From positions 1 through 14,652 of the forward strand of contig DAOVGD010000113.1 of assembly GCA_030672555.1 (NCBI GenBank): a stretch of DNA of 14,652 nt, written 5' to 3'. The stretch is from Desulfobacterales bacterium. GTDB lineage: Bacteria; Desulfobacterota; Desulfobacteria; Desulfobacterales; C00003106. Made by a program: the position numbers and the translations under genes. Of this stretch, positions 7,496-14,472 are shown piece after piece (the first letter of the stretch is position 1; each line of letters begins with the position of its first letter). Below the pieces are notes generated by a model that saw nothing but the letters and a program-made list of their open reading frames with translations, was not told the DNA's origin and ran no database searches.

Positions 7496-8149
7496 TTGTT
7501 GAAAAAAAGGATTAAAAAAGGCTGCACCACATGCAGGGGGTTTACCCTGATAGAACTCATGATCGTCATAGCTGTAATAGGGGTGTTGGCAGCGGTTGGC
7601 ACGCTTGCTATCGGTTCTTTTGTGCCAAGATATAGTATGAATTCAGCCTGCTTAGATATGATTGCTGCATTCCAGCGGGCCAGGGTTAGTGCGATTCGGA
7701 ATAATGTTGGGAGCGCTGTGGGCGTAAGGCCCCAGTGTGTTCTCGTATTTCTGCCCAATGGAGCCGCAGGAGCACTCGCACGTGGGAGCTATTATGTTTT
7801 TATGGATACCAATGGAGATTGGAATGAAGATCCGACAGAGGCCAGGGTTGTTCCCCGGGATACGAATGCGGTAGTAGCGAATAGACAGCAAATGGGGATG
7901 CCTTCCAGTGTCATTCTCAATGGATCTGCTTTTACCGCTAATGGTACCGCGAATTTCAGCGGGTTGAGTTGTGCATATAACAGTCAAGGTATGTCGGCCC
8001 CGAGGTCCGGCACAAGCGTGCCGATTTTTGGAACTGTTACATTCCAGGCTGTTGACGGAAGCAGATTCTTGCGCCTGAATTTTACTCCGACAGGGAGGGT
8101 GAACAAGCGGATAAGCGATGACGGCGTAAATTGGGCCGCCTGGGACTGA
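7496..8149 (+). CDS. fimT: GspH/FimT-family minor pilin
   Basis: A minor (pseudo)pilin of about 217 residues, part of the tip or priming complex that starts pilus assembly. With the TTG start at 7496 the leader is MLKKRIKKGCTTCRG, cut by the prepilin peptidase after Gly15. The mature protein starts FTLIELMIVIAVIGVLAA, with Glu at position 5 and the hydrophobic helix. The C-terminal half has the GspH/FimT pattern GTVTFQAVDGSRFLRLNFTPTGR. Residues 104-112 (DTNGDWNED) resemble a calcium-binding loop. The leader contains an unusual CTTC pair. A TTG at 7499 or 7451 could be the real start. It is the first gene after the sigma-54 promoter. It could equally be named fimU; the family is secure, the exact name less so. 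Confidence 0.88.
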   Translation: MLKKRIKKGCTTCRGFTLIELMIVIAVIGVLAAVGTLAIGSFVPRYSMNSACLDMIAAFQRARVSAIRNNVGSAVGVRPQCVLVFLPNGAAGALARGSYYVFMDTNGDWNEDPTEARVVPRDTNAVVANRQQMGMPSSVILNGSAFTANGTANFSGLSCAYNSQGMSAPRSGTSVPIFGTVTFQAVDGSRFLRLNFTPTGRVNKRISDDGVNWAAWD

Positions 8150-8168
8150 GCTTTGATATGAGGGAATC

Positions 8169-8651
8169 ATGATGAATATCATACAAAAAGATAACGGCTT
8201 TACTCTCCTTGAGGTACTCATTGCAATGTTCATTCTTGCTATAGGCCTCTTGGCAGTAGCAGGGATGCAGGTTACTACGATAGAGGGAAACGATTTTAGC
8301 CTGGATATGACCGAAGCAGTGATCCTTGCTCAGGATGAGGCGGAAAAACTTGCAAATTTGAGCTTTGACGATGTGCAGTTGTCAGATGCAGTGCCTGGGA
8401 ATTGGGTTGCGGCCATCAACGATTTCGGCGACTTGAGCCCGCCCTTGGACACCAATTTCACGAATGCGGAAGTGCGAAATATGAATAACCCTGCGAATTT
8501 AATAAATGGCGTCCAATATAATATAGCCACATACATTCAGGGCAACACCCCGGCTCCAAATGTGAAAACCGTCGCTGTGGTGGTGGACTGGACGGTCCAG
8601 ACGCCACGCCAGGTTATTTACAGGATGACGATTGCAGAGCCGATTCTCTAA
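8169..8651 (+). CDS. pilV: Type IV pilus minor pilin PilV
   Basis: A 160-residue minor pilin of the PilV type, one of the four that form the priming complex at the pilus tip. A short leader (MMNIIQKDNG) is followed by the cleavage site and FTLLEVLIAMFILAIGLLAVAGMQ, the typical PilV N-terminal helix with Glu at mature position 5. The next segment (EAVILAQDEAEKLANLS) matches the usual PilV helix extension. AGGGA (8161-8165) sits 3 nt before the first ATG and 6 nt before the second (8172), so the second may be the one used. It starts 20 nt after the upstream stop and ends 24 nt before pilW, consistent with one operon. Confidence 0.9.
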   Translation: MMNIIQKDNGFTLLEVLIAMFILAIGLLAVAGMQVTTIEGNDFSLDMTEAVILAQDEAEKLANLSFDDVQLSDAVPGNWVAAINDFGDLSPPLDTNFTNAEVRNMNNPANLINGVQYNIATYIQGNTPAPNVKTVAVVVDWTVQTPRQVIYRMTIAEPIL

Positions 8652-8674
8652 AACAGAACGAATGATTGGTGTGA

Positions 8675-9400
8675 ATGATGAAACAAACCAAAATGATGAA
8701 CAAGAGAAAAAATATCGCGGGGTTCACCCTTATAGAACTATTAATTGCGATGGCCATGTCCGCCTGTGTGATGACAGCGATATATTCCCTCTATGTCACC
8801 TCCGATAGGACTTGTACTGTCCAAAACCAGGTGGCGCAGGCACAGCAGGACGCACGGGCAGGGATCGACATCATGGGACGTGAGATACGAATGGCTGGAT
8901 TCATAGCACCTGCTGATCGTGATACGATAACCACAGACGCGGGTCTGCCGGTTTCGGACCTTACTAATGAAGATATTGAAGAGGCAGAAGTAAATGCGAT
9001 TACCTTTGAGGTAGACACGGATAATGATGGTGTGACCGAAACAGTTCGTTATGATTACAATGCGGGCACGCTTCAACTCACTCGACAGGAATGGTCATGG
9101 AACGGGGCCGGATGGCAAGAATGGGACGATGGTGCGGGCAATCCATTGGGTGCACTGGTCCTGATTCCCGATGTAACTGCCTGCACATTTGTCTATGATA
9201 CCGATGCCGATCCTGCTAATGGGACTCTTGCCACTCCCCTGAACACGGCTGCCACCAGGGCAACTGTTCGGGTCATAACTATCACGATTACCGTGCGTAC
9301 AGGCCGACCGGATCAGTCTTACACTAATCCGAACGATGGCACCAATTTTCGGACCAGGACCTTACAGTCCCGTTTTTTTCTGCGTAACATGAGTCTGTAG
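8675..9400 (+). CDS. pilW: Type IV pilus minor pilin PilW
   Basis: A 241-residue minor pilin of the PilW type. The leader MMKQTKMMNKRKNIAG ends at the prepilin peptidase site and is followed by FTLIELLIAMAMSACVMTAIYSLY. The stretch QDARAGIDIMGREIRMAGF is the conserved PilW helix. Residues 114-122 (DTDNDGVTE) look like a calcium-binding loop. The C-terminus RTLQSRFFLRNM is also usual for PilW. No strong ribosome-binding site is seen before 8675; ATGs at 8678, 8693 and 8696 would give shorter leaders. It acts with the other minor pilins and PilY1 at the pilus tip. Confidence 0.9.
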   Translation: MMKQTKMMNKRKNIAGFTLIELLIAMAMSACVMTAIYSLYVTSDRTCTVQNQVAQAQQDARAGIDIMGREIRMAGFIAPADRDTITTDAGLPVSDLTNEDIEEAEVNAITFEVDTDNDGVTETVRYDYNAGTLQLTRQEWSWNGAGWQEWDDGAGNPLGALVLIPDVTACTFVYDTDADPANGTLATPLNTAATRATVRVITITITVRTGRPDQSYTNPNDGTNFRTRTLQSRFFLRNMSL

Positions 9401-9407
9401 GACCTCG

Positions 9408-9514
9408 AGTGAACCAAAGTTAATGGATGAAAAGAATCAATCAATAATCGCTTTTTCAACTTTAGGCACTTTAGTTCACTTTAGGCACTTTAAGTACTTT
9501 AGTTCACTTTATAG
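9408..9514. repeat. ACTTTA repeat cluster with inverted partner, between pilW and pilX
   Basis: Six ACTTTA words begin at 9459, 9468, 9478, 9487, 9496 and 9506, spaced 9 or 10 nt apart, alternating mainly between ACTTTAGGC and ACTTTAGTTC. The motif ACTTTAGTTCACTTTA occurs twice (9468-9483 and 9496-9511, the first followed by GGC). Upstream, AGTGAACCAAAGT (9408-9420) is the reverse complement of ACTTTAGTTCACT with one mismatch. The transcript could therefore fold into a long imperfect hairpin between pilW and pilX. The near-helical spacing would also suit a DNA-binding protein. The function is unknown. Confidence 0.8.
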
Positions 9515-9537
9515 TCTTACATTGGGGGTATTATTCA

Positions 9538-10089
9538 ATGTGTTACCTATTGGGAGATAAAGAAAAAAGAGAACGGGGCGCTGTCCTTGTTGCCGCCGTT
9601 GTGATACTGGCTGTTCTTTCATTGGCCGGCATAGCCAGTTTAAACACTACGACAGTAGAGATTGAAGCAACCGGTAATGTTAAAATGAATAAGATGGGTT
9701 TTTATGCTGCAAATGGGGGGCTGGAGATGACGCCCAGACTGATCCGTACGGCCCTTACTGAAATGAACAATCCGGCTGCTACACCGTTGGTTATATACGA
9801 TGCTAATTTTTACAGGGAACTGATGGGGTATGTGGGCGACGGGGGCGACACCCCGGACACTAACCCCGATATCCAAATGTCTCTAGGACAGTGTACCACT
9901 GCGGTGGATGTCTTCCGGATTCCTTTCGGCGGGGGTAGCTCGAGACAGCCCGGTGTTGTCTTTGCAAGGAGCGCTGGAGGCAGCGGAGGAGCCGGGGTAT
10001 ATATCCAATATAATTTTAATGCCCTTGGGACCGCGCCTGATGGCGGGTCCACAATCATCGGAGCCGAGTATCTCTACAGGGTGCCGTGA
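9538..10089 (+). CDS. pilX: Type IV pilus minor pilin PilX
   Basis: A 183-residue protein with the PilX N-terminal signature: a charged leader (GDKEKRERG), then AVLVAAVVILAVLSLAGIASL, followed by NTTTVEIEATGN and a helix with AANGGLE. These are the usual landmarks of PilX, which sits near the base of the minor-pilin priming complex. The mature position 5 is Ala, not the Glu of classic pilins. The rest is Gly-rich and less conserved. A GGGGG run (9524-9528) lies 9 nt before the ATG. The gene is preceded by the ACTTTA repeat cluster and followed by a 154-nt gap before pilY1. Confidence 0.88.
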   Translation: MCYLLGDKEKRERGAVLVAAVVILAVLSLAGIASLNTTTVEIEATGNVKMNKMGFYAANGGLEMTPRLIRTALTEMNNPAATPLVIYDANFYRELMGYVGDGGDTPDTNPDIQMSLGQCTTAVDVFRIPFGGGSSRQPGVVFARSAGGSGGAGVYIQYNFNALGTAPDGGSTIIGAEYLYRVP

Positions 10090-10202
10090 GAAAAGAAAAT
10101 AATAGTTACACGAGGCAGTTTCAAAATGTTCAATTTTGTTCAAGGTCAAGAAAGGCGAAGATTTTAAAATGCCAGAAAAGAATCTGCTCACGTATTGTCA
10201 TA

Positions 10203-10218
10203 CCCGAAAAAGCTCGGG
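10203..10218. repeat. Small dyad just before pilY1
   Basis: CCCGA (10203-10207) and TCGGG (10214-10218) are inverted around a 6-nt loop, about 13 nt before the pilY1 ribosome-binding site. It may be a decayed intergenic palindrome. A second small dyad lies nearby (CAAAAT / ATTTTG, about 10122-10138). Either could modestly affect pilY1 translation. Nothing else is visible in the pilX-pilY1 gap. Confidence 0.4.
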
Positions 10219-10230
10219 AGGGCAGAGAGA

Positions 10231-10236
10231 GGGGAG
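10231..10236 (+). promoter_or_regulatory. Ribosome-binding site that sets the pilY1 start
   Basis: GGGGAG lies 7 nt before the ATG at 10244. This start gives a signal peptide directly at the N-terminus; the open frame further upstream (from a TTG at 10136) would place 36 hydrophilic residues before it. Confidence 0.8.
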
Positions 10237-10243
10237 AATAATC

Positions 10244-13200
10244 ATGAAATCAAAAATACCGATTATCATAACCATAGTGAGTCTGTTTGTCGCAGTGGTC
10301 TGCGGCTTCAGCAGCGTATATGCCGTAGAGCCGAGCATGGGAAATTATACAAGCTATCCCATTTTCCAGGTGAGTTCGGTTACACCGAATATCCTGATCA
10401 TGATCGACAACTCAGGGAGCATGAATTTTCAGGCCTATTACGGAGACTACGACCATAACACAAAATATTATGGTTACTTCGAACCGTATAAGATGTACAG
10501 CTATGCGAGCAATACTTTTACACGGAATGGCGCTGGGCCGTGGGACGGCAATTTCTTGAACTGGTTGTGTATGCGCAGGGTCGATATCGCCCGTAAGGTG
10601 CTGATGGGTGGATTGGCCACCTCGCGAACCGGTGGCGGGAATCAAAAGTTGATCGGTGAGGCCCCGGCACAAAGCAATCGTGATTACACAAAGAGTTATA
10701 ATGACACTGACGGGGTGACCCCCCTTGCCAGCGGGACCACCTACGATTATGTGGTGGATAATGGCGACTTTACCGTAAACGGCACCGACTATACGATAAA
10801 GGTGCAAAAAGACGCTACACTGGAAGATGAGGCCCCCAATTTTCTGGATGGTAATATTTCCGGGGTAATGCAGCGTGTCGGAGACCAGGCCCGCTGGGGA
10901 TTGGAGTTCTTCAATTTTGGGACCGGGAATAATGAGAGCGGCGGTACCATACATAACCGTGTCGGCTCTAATATGACCAACCTCATTACGAACATTCAAA
11001 ACACGGGGTGTAATACCTGGACCCCGCTTGCCGAGGCCTACTACGTGGCCATGCAGTACTTCAAGCAGGAAAAGCCCCAGGCCGGTCTTGACTATCCCAA
11101 CAACGTCTTTGTCACAAACGATACCAACGATCCATACTATGATGATGGATTCGTTGAATGCGCCAATAGCTTTGTCCTCCTTTTTACTGATGGGGCTTCG
11201 ACTATGGACTGCCAGATTCCTGATTTTCTCAAAGACGCTGACAGCGACGCGAATCCCAAGGATACGTGCGGCGGCTATCCCTCGAACGGGTCCAATTATC
11301 TCGACGATGTCACCTTTTATGCCCGGACCAACGATCTGCGGAGCGATCTTGACGGGGATCAAAATCTCATCTTCTATACAGTCTATGCCTTTGGCAATGA
11401 TAACGACGCCCGAGATCTCCTCACGGCTGCGGCCAAGGATGGCGGGTTTGAGGACAGGAACGGAAACAAGCAACCCGACCTGGATGCAGAGTGGGACGCG
11501 GACAGCGACGGCATTCCTGATACCTATTTTGAAGCAGAGAGCGGATACGAAATCGAGGCAAAGATTATTCAAGCCATTAACGCGATTCTTGACCGGGCGG
11601 CCTCGGGTACAGCGGTCTCTGTACTGGCAACCTCAGGAGAGGGTGAAGGTAACGTTGTCCAGGCATTTTTTAAGCCCGTTGTCACCAGTGGCACGGATGA
11701 GATTAAATGGTTAGGGTACCTGCAGTCGCTGTGGATCGACGACCACGGTAATCTGCGCGAGGATAATATTAACGACCATCGCTTGGACATAACTAAGGAT
11801 AATATCATTGAGACCTATCTTGATGAGAGCGCCGGCGAGACCAGAATAAAACGGTACACTGTGACCGAAGCAAATCCCTATGCAGATGGTGTAACACCGG
11901 AAACCGTCGATATAACGGCGATAACTCCTATCTGGGAGGCCGGACGCAAGCTTGCCGAACGAGATGCTTCAACCAGAAAGATCTATACATTCATAGACAC
12001 AAATAATGATAGTGCAGTAGATGGCGCTCCTGCCACTACTGACATTAGTAGTGAATTTATCGAGTTTACAACGGACAACGTCTCCGAATTAAAGCCGTAT
12101 TTAGGAGTAAAGGATAATACCGCATGGGACTATTTAGGAGACACGCACGATAACCGTGCCAACAACCTGATCAACTTTATTCGCGGCATACCTGATGGCG
12201 ATACAGCTTACGCGGGAAGTCCTACCCTCAGAAAACGGACTATAGACGGAGATCTTTGGAAGCTGGGTGATATCGTTCATTCCACGCCGGTACAGGTATC
12301 AAAGGCAATGAGCTACTTTGGTCTGGTTTACGGGGACGACACATATGATCAGTATGCCGTTGATTATAAGAACCGTGAGACAGTTGTCTATGTTGGTGGA
12401 AACGACGGTATGCTTCATGCGTTTACGTGTGGGCAATACAATGCCGCTGCTAAGCAATTCCAGCAAGTGGATAGCCGGGAGATCGGGAGCGAAATCTGGG
12501 CATATGTTCCACAGTCCCTCCTACCCCACCTCAAGTGGCTCCCCTCGGAGGAGTATACCCATGTCTATTACGTTGATTTAAAGCCGTTGGCGATTGATGC
12601 AAAGATATTTACCGATGATGATGGCAAACATCCAAATGGCTGGGGTACGATTTTGCTCTGCGGGATGAATACAGGCGGCAAAGAGATATGGTCTACTGAT
12701 GACTTTGACGGAGACGGTTCGGATGAGACGCGCACCTTTTCTTCCAGCTACTTTGCCATGGATATAACCACGCCCGACAAGCCGAGACTATTATGGGAAA
12801 GGAGTTATCCCAACTTGGGGTTGAGCACCACGATTCCGAGTGTTGTAAAGGTGAAGGACAAATGGTACTGTGCCATCGGATCAGGTCCGACCGATTACGA
12901 TGGGAACAGCACCCACGAGGGTCACGTCTTTATTGTGGATCTGGCTACCGGAGAGTTGGTGAGAGATTTTCAGACCGGAGAAAATAAGGCATTTATGAGT
13001 TCACCGATATCGTGGGACCATGGGGTCAATTACAACGTGGACTGCATCTATGTCGGAGAAACATATGAGCAAGGGGCTAGCTGGCAAGGTAAGATGTACA
13101 GGATAGGGATTCCGCAAACCAACTTTGACGACCCCGCGACCTATGTGGATGATCCAAACGATGCTATCAACCCCTGGGTGATGACGTCAATGTTCGATTC

Positions 13201-13930
13201 TCCTGCTCCTATCACGGTTCCCGTGGACGTAGGTTGGGATACACAGTCCACGGAGGCGAGGATATTCGTCTATCTTGGCACAGGTCGCTATTGTAGCACA
13301 GCGGACAAGACAGACAACCAGCAGCAATACATATTCGGGATCAAAGATCCGTTCTTTAATAAGGACAGTAGCGGATATCAATCATATGCCGGACTCGAGT
13401 TGGACATTAACGATTTATTTCCGGCAGATGGGTATACGGTCTATGATGGGGGAGCAGTAACCGGCGGTGCCATCGCAAGATTTCAAGATCTGGTCGACGC
13501 GGTTCGCCTGGAAGACGGCTGGTACAGGAGCCTGGACACTGACAATCCTTCGGAGCGGGTTGTAAATGAAGGCTTGTTTTTGCCCGGAAGTGATGAAAAA
13601 ACAGGAAAACCTAAATATATCTTCCTGGCGCCGTCATTTATTCCCAATGGGGATGTCTGCGGGTTTGGAGGTTATAGCTGGATTTACGCGCTCTCCGGCG
13701 AAACAGGTACTGCTTACATGACGAGCGTTATCGGCCAGGAGGGCGACAAAATCCTTGATAAGAAGGAGATAGGCGACGGATTGGCGGCAACCCCGGCTGT
13801 CCATATAAGCAAAGAAGGTGTTCGGGGGCTCATCCAGGACAGCCTTGGGGGAATCGGGAATGAACTGATTAATATAGAGATGAAAAGTGGCTTCATCTCC
13901 TGGCATGAGCATCCGAATACACAAAACTAA
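10244..13930 (+). CDS. pilY1: Type IV pilus tip adhesin and biogenesis factor PilY1
   Basis: PilY1 (1,228 residues from this start) sits at the pilus tip with the minor pilins and is needed for assembly, adhesion and surface sensing. A signal peptide (residues 1 to about 27, cut after VYA) is followed by a von Willebrand A-like region. This has a MIDAS motif DNSGS (55-59), a likely MIDAS Thr in NTWTPL (about 260) and TDGAS (Asp316). Calcium-loop-like motifs follow: DADSDGIPD (418-426) and DTNNDSAVD (585-593). The latter has the same Asp/Asn/Asp/Asp spacing as the calcium site known from Pseudomonas PilY1. The C-terminal PilY1 beta-propeller domain includes VVYVGGNDGMLHAF (714-727). NWLCMRRVDIARKVLMGG (about 105-122) is also typical of the family. 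The frame is intact throughout. Confidence 0.96.
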   Translation: MKSKIPIIITIVSLFVAVVCGFSSVYAVEPSMGNYTSYPIFQVSSVTPNILIMIDNSGSMNFQAYYGDYDHNTKYYGYFEPYKMYSYASNTFTRNGAGPWDGNFLNWLCMRRVDIARKVLMGGLATSRTGGGNQKLIGEAPAQSNRDYTKSYNDTDGVTPLASGTTYDYVVDNGDFTVNGTDYTIKVQKDATLEDEAPNFLDGNISGVMQRVGDQARWGLEFFNFGTGNNESGGTIHNRVGSNMTNLITNIQNTGCNTWTPLAEAYYVAMQYFKQEKPQAGLDYPNNVFVTNDTNDPYYDDGFVECANSFVLLFTDGASTMDCQIPDFLKDADSDANPKDTCGGYPSNGSNYLDDVTFYARTNDLRSDLDGDQNLIFYTVYAFGNDNDARDLLTAAAKDGGFEDRNGNKQPDLDAEWDADSDGIPDTYFEAESGYEIEAKIIQAINAILDRAASGTAVSVLATSGEGEGNVVQAFFKPVVTSGTDEIKWLGYLQSLWIDDHGNLREDNINDHRLDITKDNIIETYLDESAGETRIKRYTVTEANPYADGVTPETVDITAITPIWEAGRKLAERDASTRKIYTFIDTNNDSAVDGAPATTDISSEFIEFTTDNVSELKPYLGVKDNTAWDYLGDTHDNRANNLINFIRGIPDGDTAYAGSPTLRKRTIDGDLWKLGDIVHSTPVQVSKAMSYFGLVYGDDTYDQYAVDYKNRETVVYVGGNDGMLHAFTCGQYNAAAKQFQQVDSREIGSEIWAYVPQSLLPHLKWLPSEEYTHVYYVDLKPLAIDAKIFTDDDGKHPNGWGTILLCGMNTGGKEIWSTDDFDGDGSDETRTFSSSYFAMDITTPDKPRLLWERSYPNLGLSTTIPSVVKVKDKWYCAIGSGPTDYDGNSTHEGHVFIVDLATGELVRDFQTGENKAFMSSPISWDHGVNYNVDCIYVGETYEQGASWQGKMYRIGIPQTNFDDPATYVDDPNDAINPWVMTSMFDSPAPITVPVDVGWDTQSTEARIFVYLGTGRYCSTADKTDNQQQYIFGIKDPFFNKDSSGYQSYAGLELDINDLFPADGYTVYDGGAVTGGAIARFQDLVDAVRLEDGWYRSLDTDNPSERVVNEGLFLPGSDEKTGKPKYIFLAPSFIPNGDVCGFGGYSWIYALSGETGTAYMTSVIGQEGDKILDKKEIGDGLAATPAVHISKEGVRGLIQDSLGGIGNELINIEMKSGFISWHEHPNTQN

Positions 13931-13942
13931 AGGAGGTCCGTA

Positions 13943-14338
13943 ATGTTGAGATTCCTGAATTATAAACGAACCACTCTAATCATTGGTCTGTTGCTGTCGA
14001 TCCTCGCGTTGACACCGATGCCGGCTAATGCAGAAAGTAGCAATAAAGACACATCCGGCGTCCTTATGAGGAAAGGTGAAATAACGATTCACGGCAAGGA
14101 CGCAGACTATATTGTTAGCCTGGAGCGTCGCTTTGCACTGGATGATACCTCAGTGCTGACCGACATGAACAATAAGACAATCTCTGTTGAAAAACTCCCT
14201 GTGCCGTGTATCGCAGAGATAGTGTATAGGCTGCGAATGGATAAGGATCCTCTTTTGCTAAGCCTGAAAATTAAAAAGAACCTGCCAGGCGCCCGTACTG
14301 ACTGGTCTGGCGAAGGTGAGGGGTCTATTCCTCGTTAA
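13943..14338 (+). CDS. Small exported protein of unknown function after PilY1
   Basis: I do not recognise this 131-residue protein by name. It has a clear signal peptide (basic start, hydrophobic residues about 11-23, probable cut after ANA at about residue 30), so it is exported to the periplasm or beyond. The mature part (about 100 residues) alternates short beta-strand patterns: GEITIHGKDADYIVSLERRF, then a strand around SVLTD, KTISVEKLPVP and a final strand pair. This suggests a small beta-barrel, perhaps OB-like. There is a single mature Cys in LPVPC. A perfect AGGAGG (13931-13936) directly follows the pilY1 stop and lies 6 nt before the ATG, so it is co-expressed with pilY1. It may be a PilY1 partner or chaperone; that is inference from position. 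Confidence 0.8.
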   Translation: MLRFLNYKRTTLIIGLLLSILALTPMPANAESSNKDTSGVLMRKGEITIHGKDADYIVSLERRFALDDTSVLTDMNNKTISVEKLPVPCIAEIVYRLRMDKDPLLLSLKIKKNLPGARTDWSGEGEGSIPR

Positions 14339-14372
14339 TAAGCCTTTTGCGGAAAGATTTTTAATGATATAG

Positions 14373-14416
14373 TGAAGCTCTTCATCCCGAATGGGGTGGG
14401 GGGCTTCATTTATTTT
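14373..14416 (+). terminator. Rho-independent terminator of the minor pilin operon
   Basis: A 16-bp stem (14373-14388 with 14393-14408; 12 Watson-Crick pairs and 4 G-U pairs on the + strand RNA) encloses a GAAU loop and is followed at once by TTTATTTT (14409-14416). The G-U pairs make it much weaker on the opposite strand. It lies 34 nt after the last gene of the operon. Confidence 0.9.
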
Positions 14417-14437
14417 ATGGAAGGATCACATATGTGG

Positions 14438-14466
14438 TTGTCCTGACTTTCGACATCTGCTAATAT
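14438..14466 (+). promoter_or_regulatory. Extended -10 promoter for the NusG-like gene
   Basis: TTGTCC (14438-14443, 4 of 6 matches to the -35 consensus), a 17-nt spacer, and TAATAT (14461-14466) preceded by TG one base upstream (14458-14459), which makes an extended -10. The predicted transcription start is 14473, the A of the ATG. An overlapping TATAAT (14464-14469) fits the -10 consensus fully, but it would start transcription inside the gene. Confidence 0.55.
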
Positions 14467-14472
14467 AATTGC

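Noticed and set aside
9459..9514. ACTTTA cluster as a CRISPR array
   Set aside because: Units are 9-10 nt with no spacers of 25-40 nt and no cas genes; it is a short-word repeat.
10136..10243. Upstream extension of pilY1 from a TTG
   Set aside because: It would put 36 hydrophilic residues before the signal peptide; the ATG at 10244 has a strong ribosome-binding site.
10412..11572. 386-residue open frame on the minus strand inside pilY1
   Set aside because: It lies wholly antisense to a well-supported PilY1 coding region, shows no domain or motif I can recognise, and looks like a by-product of pilY1 codon use.
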